64,000 nucleotides of DNA, taken from contig JAHLKX010000002.1 of NCBI GenBank assembly GCA_020444515.1, positions 456,146-520,145 on the forward strand, written 5' to 3'. The DNA is from Bacteroidota bacterium (GTDB taxonomy: Bacteria > Bacteroidota > Bacteroidia > Bacteroidales > JAADJA01). This document shows positions 10,510-18,895 of this stretch, one piece after another. Numbering within the stretch: the first letter of the stretch is position 1; every line of letters begins with the position of its first letter. The notes beneath the pieces were generated by a model. The model did not search any database. It was given only the letters and a program-made list of their open reading frames with translations, and was not told where the DNA came from. A program made the translations under genes and the position numbers.

Positions 10510-11277
10510 ATGAAAAAGTTCACACAAGCTATTGTCAAGCGCCCCTGTCGGAATATGATCCATGGACTCACATCAGCCGGCTTGGGCATTCCTGATTTTC
10601 AGAAAGCCCTTGTCCAGCACGATGGGTATATCGAAGCATTGAAACAATGTGGTCTCGAAGTTACCATTCTTGATGCCGATGAGCGTTTTCCGGACTCGGT
10701 TTTTATCGAGGATATAGCTTTACTGACACCTGAATGTGCCATTATCATGCTGCCGGGAGCACCTTCCAGGATGGCTGAAACCGATGGGATGGAATCTGTA
10801 TTAAAGCGTTTTTATACAAACATTGAATCCATTCAACCTCCCGGAAACATTGAGGCGGGTGACATCATGATGGTGGGACCACATTTTTACATTGGACTGT
10901 CAGAAAGAACCAATCAGGCTGGAGCCACCCAATTGATTTCCATATTGAAAAGATATGGCCTGACAGGATCATTGGTAAAATTGAAAAAGTTGCTGCACCT
11001 TAAAACCGGGGTATCTTATCTTGAAGAAAATAACCTGCTTGTTTCAGATGCATTTTTCAATGATCCTGAGTTCACCAATTTTGATAAGATAATGGTTGAT
11101 GATGATGAAGCCTATGCTGCTAACAGTGTTTGGATCAATGGGAAAGTACTCGTACCAAAAGGATTTCCGAAAACGACCCGAAAAATCCAAAATCGCGGTT
11201 TTGATGTCATTTCTTTAGATGTATCTGAATTTCAAAAACTGGATGGTGGCTTGAGTTGCTTATCTTTGCGTTTTTAA
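10510..11277 (+). CDS. Dimethylargininase (DDAH)-like pentein hydrolase
   Basis: A 255-residue enzyme of the dimethylarginine dimethylaminohydrolase family, which hydrolyses methylated arginines to citrulline and a methylamine; some bacterial members act on arginine. Visible signatures are FIEDIALL (residues 65-72), GNIEAGDIM near 117-125, the catalytic histidine His163 in HLKTGVSYL, and the catalytic Cys250 in DGGLSCLSLRF, five residues from the C-terminus, as in the family. The gene is followed by a cyclophilin gene after 13 bases, so they may be co-transcribed. The true substrate is unknown. Divergent from the 9743-10432 gene across a 77-base gap. Confidence 0.87.
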   Translation: MKKFTQAIVKRPCRNMIHGLTSAGLGIPDFQKALVQHDGYIEALKQCGLEVTILDADERFPDSVFIEDIALLTPECAIIMLPGAPSRMAETDGMESVLKRFYTNIESIQPPGNIEAGDIMMVGPHFYIGLSERTNQAGATQLISILKRYGLTGSLVKLKKLLHLKTGVSYLEENNLLVSDAFFNDPEFTNFDKIMVDDDEAYAANSVWINGKVLVPKGFPKTTRKIQNRGFDVISLDVSEFQKLDGGLSCLSLRF

Positions 11278-11290
11278 AACTCATTTTTTC

Positions 11291-11896
11291 ATGGTAAACA
11301 AAAGAGGTGCGAACGGGATCCCATTAATAGCAATGTTTTTGTTCCTGATGGTTCTAATGTTAACCGGTTGTAGTAAAAAAAATCCACATGCCCTGATCAT
11401 CACCAAAACGGATACCATTGAAATTGAATTATATATAGATCAGGCTCCGATCACTGTAAAAAATTTTATGCGCTATTGCATAGATAACAGGTATAAAAAC
11501 GCCACCTTTTACCGAGCAGTGCGACCTGATAACCAACCTGATAATGCTATTAAAATTGCTGTGTTACAGGGTGGTTTATTCGATGATTTTCATCCCCTGA
11601 TGCTACCTCCTATCGAACATGAGACTACCCAAAAAACCGGTATTTTGCACAAAGATGGTGTTATTTCAATGGCCCGCAATGAGCCCGGAACGGCTACTTC
11701 GGAGTTTTTTATTTGTATCGGTGATCAACCTGAGTTGGATTTTGGAGGGAAAAGAAATCCAGATGGTAAGGGATTTGCTGCTTTTGGAAAGGTCACCAAA
11801 GGAATGGATGTAGTGAAAAAATACTGGCAAATGCCAACGAAAGGCCAGTACCTCGAACCCCGGATTCGGATTTTGGATATCATTTTAGTGAATTAA
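11291..11896 (+). CDS. Cyclophilin-type peptidyl-prolyl isomerase lipoprotein
   Basis: A 201-residue lipoprotein: a hydrophobic segment at residues 11-26 is followed by the lipobox LTGC with Cys27. The rest is a single cyclophilin domain: ELYIDQAPITVKNFMRYC, ATFYRAV, then GVISMARNEPGTATSEFFICIGDQPELDFGG, which holds the conserved MAR and SEFFI active-site strands. It should assist folding of envelope proteins at the periplasmic face of a membrane. The usual FHR of cyclophilins is FYRA here, as in many short bacterial members. It lies 13 bases after the DDAH-like gene and 29 bases before a tautomerase gene. Confidence 0.92.
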   Translation: MVNKRGANGIPLIAMFLFLMVLMLTGCSKKNPHALIITKTDTIEIELYIDQAPITVKNFMRYCIDNRYKNATFYRAVRPDNQPDNAIKIAVLQGGLFDDFHPLMLPPIEHETTQKTGILHKDGVISMARNEPGTATSEFFICIGDQPELDFGGKRNPDGKGFAAFGKVTKGMDVVKKYWQMPTKGQYLEPRIRILDIILVN

Positions 11897-11925
11897 CATT
11901 GAACTTCGAACCTTAAACTTATACC

Positions 11926-12303
11926 ATGCCTCATATCCGTCTTGAATATACCAGTAATCTGAACATTGATTCTGATATCAATAGTTTATTCTTCGATATA
12001 CACCACGTTCTGAATCAGGTAACAGGCATTAAAATCGATAATTGTAAAAGCAGGGCTGTTCATCTGGATACTTTTTATGTAGGTGATGGACGAACTGAAA
12101 ATACATTTGTCCACCTGGAGGTCAGTTTACTTGAAGGTCGGCAAGATGACCTGGTTCAGTTAACCGGAAAAAAACTTTTGGACCTTTTGCTTCAATTTTT
12201 CGCGAATGGCGCTGAAACGCAACCAGCGCAGTACACTGTTGAGATCAGGGATATGAAAAGGGATCGTTATTTCAAACAGACCTCCGGATCGACCAGCACC
12301 TGA
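11926..12303 (+). CDS. CHMI-like tautomerase (5-carboxymethyl-2-hydroxymuconate isomerase family)
   Basis: A 125-residue protein starting MPHIRLEYTSN. Proline directly after the initiator Met is the catalytic general base of the tautomerase superfamily once Met is removed, and MPH(I/L)..EYS/T is the start typical of 5-carboxymethyl-2-hydroxymuconate delta-isomerase. The downstream FVHLEVSLLEGR and LTGKKLLDLLLQFF segments fit that family. No homoprotocatechuate pathway genes are near, so the physiological substrate is unclear and the enzyme may be used for another keto-enol conversion. It sits between the cyclophilin and the M1 peptidase genes, likely in the same transcript as the former. Confidence 0.82.
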   Translation: MPHIRLEYTSNLNIDSDINSLFFDIHHVLNQVTGIKIDNCKSRAVHLDTFYVGDGRTENTFVHLEVSLLEGRQDDLVQLTGKKLLDLLLQFFANGAETQPAQYTVEIRDMKRDRYFKQTSGSTST

Positions 12304-12350
12304 AATCTTAAAAAGTAGTAACTTCGCTTTTGTTACTAATATTAAATCCG

Positions 12351-14507
12351 ATGAAAAAAACTTATATAATTACCTCGCTTTTAGCAACATTGCTTGCTGT
12401 GTCGGTATTAGGCCAGAGTATCCATCATGAAGTAAAGGCCAGCCTTAACATTTCGGGAAACACCATAACAGTCAATGACCAGGTAACCATTCCTGCCCGA
12501 TTGATAGGCGACACGAAGACCATCTCCTTTTCCCTGAATAAAAACCTTGATGTGGACATTCCCAATGGGCAATTTATGCTTTCTGAACCCAGATCAGCTG
12601 GTGAAAATGCCATCTACAAGGTTTACACAATTTCTTTGGTTCAGCCGGGCCCTGGAGATCTGGTTATTCCCTTTGAATATTCCGGTGTGATCAATGATCA
12701 AATCAAGGAGGGTGCTGCTGAGGTTGCCCGTGGATTCAGCGAAACCAGCGGGATCATCAGCGAAGATGGTGTTTACCTGGGTGGATCTACCTATTGGCTC
12801 CCTTCATTTGAAGAACCGCTGTTTACTTTCAACCTGGAGGTCACTCTCCAAAAGGAGTGGAATGTGGTCTCACAGGGAAAAAGAACAAAAAATGAGGAAT
12901 TAAATGATCAACGGTATGTGCGTTATGAATCGCCCAATCCGGATGAAGAAGCCTACCTGATCGCGGGGCCATTCACTGAGTATGAACAGATGGCTGGTGA
13001 TATAGCCGTTCAGGCTTTCCTCAGAACACCCGATGAAGAGCTGGCCAACAGGTATATTGGCGTTACATCGCAGTATTTGAAGATGTATGAAGAGTTGGTC
13101 GGGCCTTATCCCTATACCAAGTTTGCATTGGTTGAGAATTTCTGGGAAACCGGTTTTGGAATGCCCTCTTTCACCCTTCTTGGTCAGCGAGTGATCCGGC
13201 TGCCCTTCATACTGTATACTTCTTACCCCCATGAGTTGCTGCATAACTGGTGGGGTAACTCGGTTTATGTTGAAATGGAAAGCGGCAACTGGTGCGAAGG
13301 GATCACCGCCTACATGGCCGATCATATGATGAAAGAACAGCAGGGTCAGGGTGCGGAATACCGCCAAACGACCCTGCAGAAATTTACCGATTATGTGAAT
13401 GTGTCCAATGATTTCCCGCTGGTCGATTTCAGGTCGAGAAACAATTCTGCAGAAGAAGCCATTGGTTATGGAAAATGTTTGATGATGAACCATATGCTTC
13501 GCAAGGAGGTGGGAGATGAGCTGTTTATCGCAGCCTACCAGGATTTTTATAAGGCCAATAAATTTACAATTGCCTCCTTCGATGATATCCAACGGTCGTT
13601 TGAAAAGGTAACCAACCTGAACCTGCAGCCGTTTTTTGAACAGTGGACCAAAAGGGAGGGAGCGCCCAACCTGGTAGTTTCAAATGTTACTTCTGAGAAA
13701 GAAGGGGATATTTACAAAATCAGATTCACCCTTGAGCAAACACAGGACAGTCCGCCTTTCTTTATCAACATCCCGGTTGCGATTTTCACCGAAAGTAAAG
13801 CAAAAACAGAAGTGGTAACAATGGAACTGAAAAAACAGGATTATGTCCTCACTTGCCAGGGAAAACCTGTGAGGATTGAAGTCGACCCGCAGTTTGATGT
13901 TTTCCGGCGACTCGATAAAGCGGAGGTGCCACCAGCTTTGTCTCAATTGTTTGGAAGTGAGGATGCCTTGATCGTGCTTCCATTTGAAAGCCCCTACCTG
14001 GAAGATTACAGCGAGATGGCCGACAAGTGGCAAAAATCACAGGAAGCACAGAACATGAAATTACAAATAGTGCTTGACAAAGATTTGGATAAATTACCCG
14101 ATGATCAGTCCGCGTGGGTTTTGGGTTTTGAAAATAAATTTGCAGATGCTTTCGATGTAACGGATGATTATGCTGCTGCACTGGGAAATGAAGATATCGA
14201 TCAAATAGAATCGCTGAAAGAGTCCGGTTCCCTGGTATTTGCTATCCCCAATCCTTCTGACAATGCTTTTACCACTGGATTTGTTGCGACCAGAGTACAG
14301 CAAGCCATCCCGGGCCTGACCCGGTTGCTTCCCCATTACGGAAAGTACTCATTTCTTGGATTCGAAGGTGAGCGGCCCAATAATGTTCTCAAGGGTTCTT
14401 TTCCGGCATTGAAATCGCCATTGCACAGAAACATCACATATGATGATCGTGTGATCACTACCACAGCAAAACTGGAACCTGAACCCCCATTGATCACTCA
14501 ACAGTAA
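12351..14507 (+). CDS. Secreted M1-like zinc metallopeptidase with atypical active-site motifs
   Basis: A 718-residue exported protein. I chose the ATG at 12351 because it begins a clean signal peptide (MKKTYIITSLLATLLAV..GQS); an in-frame ATG at 12330 would add seven residues. The zinc site HELLH is at residues 294-298 and the third ligand is Glu316 in NWCEGITAY, giving HExxH-x17-E, one residue shorter than the classic M1 spacing. The exopeptidase GxMEN motif is replaced by GFGMPS. An N-terminal beta domain (20-210) precedes the catalytic domain, and about 300 residues follow. It may therefore not be a standard aminopeptidase. A short hypothetical gene begins 5 bases downstream. Confidence 0.85.
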   Translation: MKKTYIITSLLATLLAVSVLGQSIHHEVKASLNISGNTITVNDQVTIPARLIGDTKTISFSLNKNLDVDIPNGQFMLSEPRSAGENAIYKVYTISLVQPGPGDLVIPFEYSGVINDQIKEGAAEVARGFSETSGIISEDGVYLGGSTYWLPSFEEPLFTFNLEVTLQKEWNVVSQGKRTKNEELNDQRYVRYESPNPDEEAYLIAGPFTEYEQMAGDIAVQAFLRTPDEELANRYIGVTSQYLKMYEELVGPYPYTKFALVENFWETGFGMPSFTLLGQRVIRLPFILYTSYPHELLHNWWGNSVYVEMESGNWCEGITAYMADHMMKEQQGQGAEYRQTTLQKFTDYVNVSNDFPLVDFRSRNNSAEEAIGYGKCLMMNHMLRKEVGDELFIAAYQDFYKANKFTIASFDDIQRSFEKVTNLNLQPFFEQWTKREGAPNLVVSNVTSEKEGDIYKIRFTLEQTQDSPPFFINIPVAIFTESKAKTEVVTMELKKQDYVLTCQGKPVRIEVDPQFDVFRRLDKAEVPPALSQLFGSEDALIVLPFESPYLEDYSEMADKWQKSQEAQNMKLQIVLDKDLDKLPDDQSAWVLGFENKFADAFDVTDDYAAALGNEDIDQIESLKESGSLVFAIPNPSDNAFTTGFVATRVQQAIPGLTRLLPHYGKYSFLGFEGERPNNVLKGSFPALKSPLHRNITYDDRVITTTAKLEPEPPLITQQ

Positions 14508-14512
14508 TTGCT

Positions 14513-14779
14513 ATGATCGACATTCAACAAATAAACGACACCCTGTTTGAGGTCACAGTCACGGATCGCTCAACCACAAAACATCAAGTGACCATTTCGG
14601 ATGAATACCATCTGAAACTGACTTCCGGAAAGATATCTAAAGAAGCGTTGCTGAACCAATCATTTGAGTTTTTACTCCAACGAGAGAGTAACACCATGAT
14701 CATGAGCCGGTTTGATTTGCCTGTCATTTCCAGGTATTTTCCGGAGTATGAAAATGAGATCAGGAGGAGAGCACAGTGA
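14513..14779 (+). CDS. Small conserved hypothetical protein
   Basis: An 88-residue soluble protein. It has two short beta-rich segments (DTLFEVTVTD, THQ/KHQVTISDEYHLKL) followed by a helical C-terminal half with LNQSFEFLLQRES and the conserved-looking end ISRYFPEYENEI. No catalytic motif can be named. It begins 5 bases after the metallopeptidase stop and its TGA stop overlaps the ATG of the next gene (TGATG at 14777), so translational coupling to the BtuF-like gene is likely. Function unknown; the coupling suggests a linked role but no more. Confidence 0.75.
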   Translation: MIDIQQINDTLFEVTVTDRSTTKHQVTISDEYHLKLTSGKISKEALLNQSFEFLLQRESNTMIMSRFDLPVISRYFPEYENEIRRRAQ

Positions 14780-15576
14780 TGAAAGATCGTTATCCGAAAC
14801 GTATTGTCTGCATGACAGAGGAACCAACCGAGACCCTCTATTTGCTGGGTGAACAACACCGAATTGTTGGAATTACAACCTATACGGTTCGACCACCGGA
14901 GGCAAAAAAAGAAAAACCTGTTGTATCGGCATTTACCTCGGCAAATATTGATAAAATAATGGAATTGAATCCCGACCTTGTGATCGGCTTTTCAGACATC
15001 CAGGCGGAGATAGCTTCCGAACTCATCAAACGTGGAATTGAAGTACATATTTTTAACCACCGGTCGGTGGAAGAGATTTTTAATATGATCCAGCAATTGG
15101 GTGCTTTGGTTGGCGCCGGTGAGAAAGCTGCCAAATATATCGGCGAAACAGAAAAAAACCTGGCCATTATTCGAAAGCAAAGCGAACAGTTAAAGAAAAA
15201 GCCTGTCGTTTATTTTGAGGAGTGGTACGATCCGATGATCACCGGTATTCAATGGGTGACCGAACTGATTGAAATAGCAGGCGGGATCGATTGTTTCCCG
15301 GAACATAAAAATAAACCCTTGGCAAAGGACCGGATTGTAAAAGACCCAATGGAGGTGGTTCGCAAAAATCCGGATATCATCATCGGGTCATGGTGCGGAC
15401 GAAAATTTCGACCCGATCGTGTCAGAAAACGGGAAGGATGGCATAAGATTTCAGCGATAGAAAACAATCACCTGTATGAAGTTGATTCATCCATCATTTT
15501 ACAGCCCGGGCCAGCAGCTGTTACTGATGGTGTAAAAGCATTGCAACAAATTATTCATGACTGGAGCAATGGATAA
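14779..15576 (+). CDS. BtuF/FepB-like substrate-binding protein without signal peptide
   Basis: About 265 residues with the fold of periplasmic cobalamin/Fe-siderophore binding proteins: RIVCMTEEPTETLYLLG at the N-terminus, NIDKIMELNPDLVIGFSD, then a long linking helix (GEKAAKYIGETEKNLAIIRKQ), and a second lobe with WYDPMITGIQWVTELIEIAGG and NPDIIIGSW. Unlike transport proteins it lacks any signal peptide or lipobox, so it should stay in the cytoplasm. No ABC permease or ATPase gene is near. A strong AGGAGG ribosome site lies at 14762-14767; an in-frame GTG at 14776 is an alternative start. Substrate unknown; cobalamin-like compounds are only a family-based guess. Confidence 0.8.
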   Translation: MKDRYPKRIVCMTEEPTETLYLLGEQHRIVGITTYTVRPPEAKKEKPVVSAFTSANIDKIMELNPDLVIGFSDIQAEIASELIKRGIEVHIFNHRSVEEIFNMIQQLGALVGAGEKAAKYIGETEKNLAIIRKQSEQLKKKPVVYFEEWYDPMITGIQWVTELIEIAGGIDCFPEHKNKPLAKDRIVKDPMEVVRKNPDIIIGSWCGRKFRPDRVRKREGWHKISAIENNHLYEVDSSIILQPGPAAVTDGVKALQQIIHDWSNG

Positions 15577-15587
15577 TACCAGAATCC

Positions 15588-16358
15588 ATGAGCAGGTTTA
15601 CAGATAAGGTCAAATATACCCTGAAAGGTAACTATCCGGTGCAAATCGGAGAACAGACTTTTAAATGTGATCCGGATCACCTTTTCTTCTGGCGCATTGT
15701 TAATAAGGGTGGATTTGAACCTCAGTTTTTCAAAATGCTTGACCAATTCCTGAGTAAAGATTCTGTGTATTGTGATATTGGTGCCTGGATTGGCCCGACC
15801 GCTATGTATGCCGCGCGTTTATGCAAAAAAGTCTATGCATTTGAGCCTGATGATGAGGCTTACAGGTTTTTACTGAAGAATATATCGAAAAATGAAATTG
15901 TAAATATCATCCCTTATAATTTGGCGATCGGTCCTGAAAATGGTTTATTGAAAATGGCCAGCCATGGCGGAAGGCAAGGTGACAGCATGAGCAGCATGAT
16001 CAATATTGCGCATTATAAAAATTCTTTTACAGCCAAATCCATCACCTGGAATTCATTCATCAATGATCATAAACCGGGGAAAATTGATTTTATTAAGATG
16101 GATATTGAAGGGGGAGAGATTTCGGTTATTCCGGTTCTGTCGGATTATCTCAATGAACACAAACCAATCCTGCATCTATCATTGCATCCGGCTTATTTGC
16201 CGGCCCCTGAACGGGTTGAGCATATCCGGAATATTTTCGATCATCTTGGTTTTTATGAAAAGGTCTTGGGTGAAAAATTAATACCGGTTGATGTGAATCA
16301 TTATTTATCTGGTATTTCCAAAAGACCTGAATTCAGGTCGTTTTTGTTATTGCCTTAA
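15588..16358 (+). CDS. FkbM-family SAM-dependent methyltransferase
   Basis: A 256-residue methyltransferase. Motif I is YCDIGAWIGPTAMYAARL (around residues 63-80), the acidic ribose-binding region is YAFEPDDEAYRFLLKNI, and KIDFIKMDIEGGEISVIPVL (about 164-183) is the signature of the FkbM family, which methylates hydroxyl groups on sugars, polyketides and peptides. In the family the D-x-E-G-x-E motif is the hallmark and it is intact here. It begins 11 bases after the BtuF-like gene, so it belongs to the same probable operon (12351-16358). The substrate is not predictable; surface glycan is one option. Confidence 0.88.
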   Translation: MSRFTDKVKYTLKGNYPVQIGEQTFKCDPDHLFFWRIVNKGGFEPQFFKMLDQFLSKDSVYCDIGAWIGPTAMYAARLCKKVYAFEPDDEAYRFLLKNISKNEIVNIIPYNLAIGPENGLLKMASHGGRQGDSMSSMINIAHYKNSFTAKSITWNSFINDHKPGKIDFIKMDIEGGEISVIPVLSDYLNEHKPILHLSLHPAYLPAPERVEHIRNIFDHLGFYEKVLGEKLIPVDVNHYLSGISKRPEFRSFLLLP

Positions 16359-16388
16359 GCATTCAGCTGACGCTTACCATAAGGGATG

Positions 16389-17390
16389 CTAAATAATTTT
16401 AAAATCACGAGTTTTCAATAATGGATTGGATGTGAACTTGACCTGTGTAAATTTTTTTAAAAGCATTTTTCTGTTTCTGCCTTCATATCCCACCGCATAA
16501 TTGATCTGATCGGGTGGAACCTCAATGGTAATGGTTTCTCCTGTTTTTTTCATGAACGGTGCAAGTTTTTCCCTCCAGATCTCTGTTATTACCAATTCCC
16601 GAAATGATGGATGCCATGGACCAGCCGTAAGATCATTTCCCGAAAGCAAACCTTCCGATGGATGGAGTCCCAGTTTCAGTACCTTCACATTCGCCACTTC
16701 AAAGATCTTCAGCAATTGTGCTGACCAATGGACCGCTTCATCAAGGTTTAAGGGTTGATATTTGCCGTCACGGTATTGTTTTTCCAGGAGTGTGTCCTTG
16801 ATCACCAGGGTGGGGTAGATGCGGGTTTCCCTGGCACCCAGTTCGACGATCCGCTGTGCAGTTGCGATTGATTTTTCCAGCATGTCGCCCGGCAAACCGA
16901 TCATCATTTGCAACCCGAGTGTAAAACCTTTATCCAGGATCATCCGGGAGGCCTCTTCCGTGTCTTTGGCCGTGTGGCCTCTTTTTGACGCTTTAAGAAC
17001 AGCATCATCCAGCGATTGGGCGCCCAGTTCAATGGATTTAACATTATGCGATTTGAGTAAATCCAGAATTTCAGTTGAGATATAATCCGGTCGTGTGGAT
17101 AACCTTATGCTCATAATCTGCCCTGCTTCTATATAGGGTTGCGCAAGTTGCAAATAATGCTTTTGTTCTTCAACAGAGAATCCGGTAAAATTTCCGCCAA
17201 AATAGGCCAGTTCTACTTCCGAATCTGAAGGATCGATGGTCGCCAAACGCTCCTCCATGATGGTTATTATTTCATCATCAGAAGGGATTTGAAGCCGGCC
17301 TGATATTTTTCGTTGATTACAATAAATACATTGAAACGGACAGGCCGCCTCAGGTATGAAAACCGGAATGTTGAAATGTTTTTTTTTCAT
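16389..17390 (-). CDS. Radical SAM protein, Elp3-like (COG1243-type) short form
   Basis: A radical SAM enzyme of about 333 residues. The 4Fe-4S cluster motif C-x3-C-x2-C appears as CPFQCIYC, at residues 17-24 when the ATG at 17390 (MKKKHFNIPVF) is used. I prefer this start because it puts the motif at the usual place; an open frame continues upstream to 17483 but is AT-rich and lacks similarity. ELAYFGGNFTG, IELGAQSLDD, TAKDTEEA and LGLQMMIGLPGD are the standard SAM-domain segments of the Elp3-like group. The acetyltransferase domain of true Elp3 is absent. Substrate unknown, perhaps tRNA-related. It is convergent with the FkbM gene. Confidence 0.85.
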   Translation of the reverse strand: MKKKHFNIPVFIPEAACPFQCIYCNQRKISGRLQIPSDDEIITIMEERLATIDPSDSEVELAYFGGNFTGFSVEEQKHYLQLAQPYIEAGQIMSIRLSTRPDYISTEILDLLKSHNVKSIELGAQSLDDAVLKASKRGHTAKDTEEASRMILDKGFTLGLQMMIGLPGDMLEKSIATAQRIVELGARETRIYPTLVIKDTLLEKQYRDGKYQPLNLDEAVHWSAQLLKIFEVANVKVLKLGLHPSEGLLSGNDLTAGPWHPSFRELVITEIWREKLAPFMKKTGETITIEVPPDQINYAVGYEGRNRKMLLKKFTQVKFTSNPLLKTRDFKII

Positions 17391-17509
17391 TGCGTATTCA
17401 GGCATTAAAATTAAATAATTTTGCATCCAAATGAATAAAAATAGAATTCGCACGTTTGTATTAAATTTTAGAATATCAAACAATTAAATGAACCATAAAC
17501 ACAAATAAA

Positions 17510-18163
17510 ATGAAAACACACTTTTATTTCAAAAGACTTATCCCGAGGTTATTCCTCATTCTGTTGGTGGGAGGGATTGCTTTGAGTTCGGGCGGTTGTA
17601 AAAGCAAGAAAAAACTGGCCCAGGAAGCGGCAGCCAAAGAATATGCCGATCGCGTGGCTAGTGCCATTGCTGAGCTGGAAGCCATACTCAATGATGATGG
17701 TGCCATGCCGATTTCAGAGCAGGAAAGACGTCTGAATGATATTAAATCACAAAACCTGAATGATGCGAGGGTTAATGATCTGATCAAACAGGTTGAAGCG
17801 AAAATTGCTGCTCAAAAAGAAGCACTGAGGCAACAACAACTCGAAGAGAAAAAGAAAAAAGAAGCCGCCAAAGAAAAAACCTATGGCTATGTAGATGAAT
17901 ATTTTGTTCAGATCGCCAATGCAAAATCTGTGGAAGAAGCCAATGCCAGGATCGCAGAAGCCATGAAACTATTTGCTTCTCCTGATGTGCCGGTCCTGAT
18001 TATTATCAGTAAAGTTGGATCGGAGGTGGATTATGATAAACCCACCACCATCGAAAAATACCTGAATTACCTGAAGGATACCAAAAATTACAACAACCGG
18101 GTACAAAATGTTGAATTCGATGGATACGGACAGATTGTTTCACTTGAATTAATAAAAAATTAG
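17510..18163 (+). CDS. Lipoprotein with coiled coil, unknown function
   Basis: A 217-residue lipoprotein: a hydrophobic segment at residues 9-26 is followed by SSGGC (Cys30) and KSKKK. Residues 34-125 are Ala/Glu/Lys/Gln-rich and predicted to form coiled coil (AAAKEYADRVASAIAELE, KQVEAKIAAQKEALRQQQLEEKKKKEAAKEK in part). The C-terminal part (about 126-217) is a small alpha/beta domain ending DGYGQIVSLELIKN. It heads a run of four genes for exported proteins with very short gaps (4 bases to the next). No known family recognised; an envelope or motility-linked structural role is only a guess. Confidence 0.8.
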   Translation: MKTHFYFKRLIPRLFLILLVGGIALSSGGCKSKKKLAQEAAAKEYADRVASAIAELEAILNDDGAMPISEQERRLNDIKSQNLNDARVNDLIKQVEAKIAAQKEALRQQQLEEKKKKEAAKEKTYGYVDEYFVQIANAKSVEEANARIAEAMKLFASPDVPVLIIISKVGSEVDYDKPTTIEKYLNYLKDTKNYNNRVQNVEFDGYGQIVSLELIKN

Positions 18164-18167
18164 CGCT

Positions 18168-18746
18168 ATGAAGACCTATCGTTTCATTATAATCTTTTTG
18201 TTTGCTGGCTTTGCTATGCAAGGTCTGGCACAAGATAATATCAGCCCTGAGCGGAAACAGGCCATTGACAGCCTGGCACTCGAAAAAGTAAGAGACCTGA
18301 GTAAATACATCAGCCTGATTGGCGATAAAGACACCCCCTTTTCAGAAGCTAACCGGGTGATCGACCGGGCCGTGGAACTATTTATGGAAGGCAGCGAGGT
18401 GGGTGTTTCTTCACTTTATCGCGAAGAGATCAATTATTACCAGGTTCGCGAGTACCTTGAACGATTGATGCGGCTCAATTATAGCAAAGTAGATATTGAA
18501 TGGTACAAGATTGAATATGTGAGCGATCTCGAACGCCAACCTGATGGAACCTATGTGGGTGTCATCACCATTTTCCAGAAATTTTCAGGATATGATAAGG
18601 AAGGCGGCCTCGTGTACCAGGATGTTACCAAAAAGGACATCACCGTTTATGTCAAACGCAAGGAAACTCAGATCGCCGGTAAACTGATCGGCTTCTGGGA
18701 TGTGTTGCTGGGTGATATCCGTGTTAAGGAAACAACCAAACAATAA
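18168..18746 (+). CDS. Secreted protein of unknown function
   Basis: A 192-residue protein with a clear signal peptide (MKTYRFIIIFLFAGFAMQGLAQ, cut after about residue 21). The mature part contains FSEANRVIDRAVELFMEGSEVGVSS and alternating strands such as YVGVITIFQKFSGYD and DITVYVKRKETQIAGK. A conserved theme with the next two genes is a region describing a handful of beta strands after an N-terminal helix, which may be an NTF2-like fold, though this is uncertain. It starts 4 bases after the lipoprotein stop, so the two are co-transcribed. A strong terminator follows at 18766-18793, closing this small operon. Confidence 0.78.
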   Translation: MKTYRFIIIFLFAGFAMQGLAQDNISPERKQAIDSLALEKVRDLSKYISLIGDKDTPFSEANRVIDRAVELFMEGSEVGVSSLYREEINYYQVREYLERLMRLNYSKVDIEWYKIEYVSDLERQPDGTYVGVITIFQKFSGYDKEGGLVYQDVTKKDITVYVKRKETQIAGKLIGFWDVLLGDIRVKETTKQ

Positions 18747-18765
18747 GCCCAATGATTTTAAAATT

Positions 18766-18794
18766 AAAAAGGCTTTCAATTGAAAGCCTTTTTT
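18766..18794 (+). terminator. Strong terminator in the secreted-protein gene run
   Basis: A near-perfect palindrome AAAAAGGCTTTCAA / TTGAAAGCCTTTTT centred at 18780, with six T at the end. It separates the 17510-18746 gene pair from the 18896-22387 pair and may work on both strands. Confidence 0.9.
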
Positions 18795-18895
18795 AATGTC
18801 AGCAAACTATTTAATAAGTTATTTTACAGGGATGATCAGAAAGATAATAATCTCCTAATTTTGCACAATCATTTATTTTTCACGTTACTATCAGT

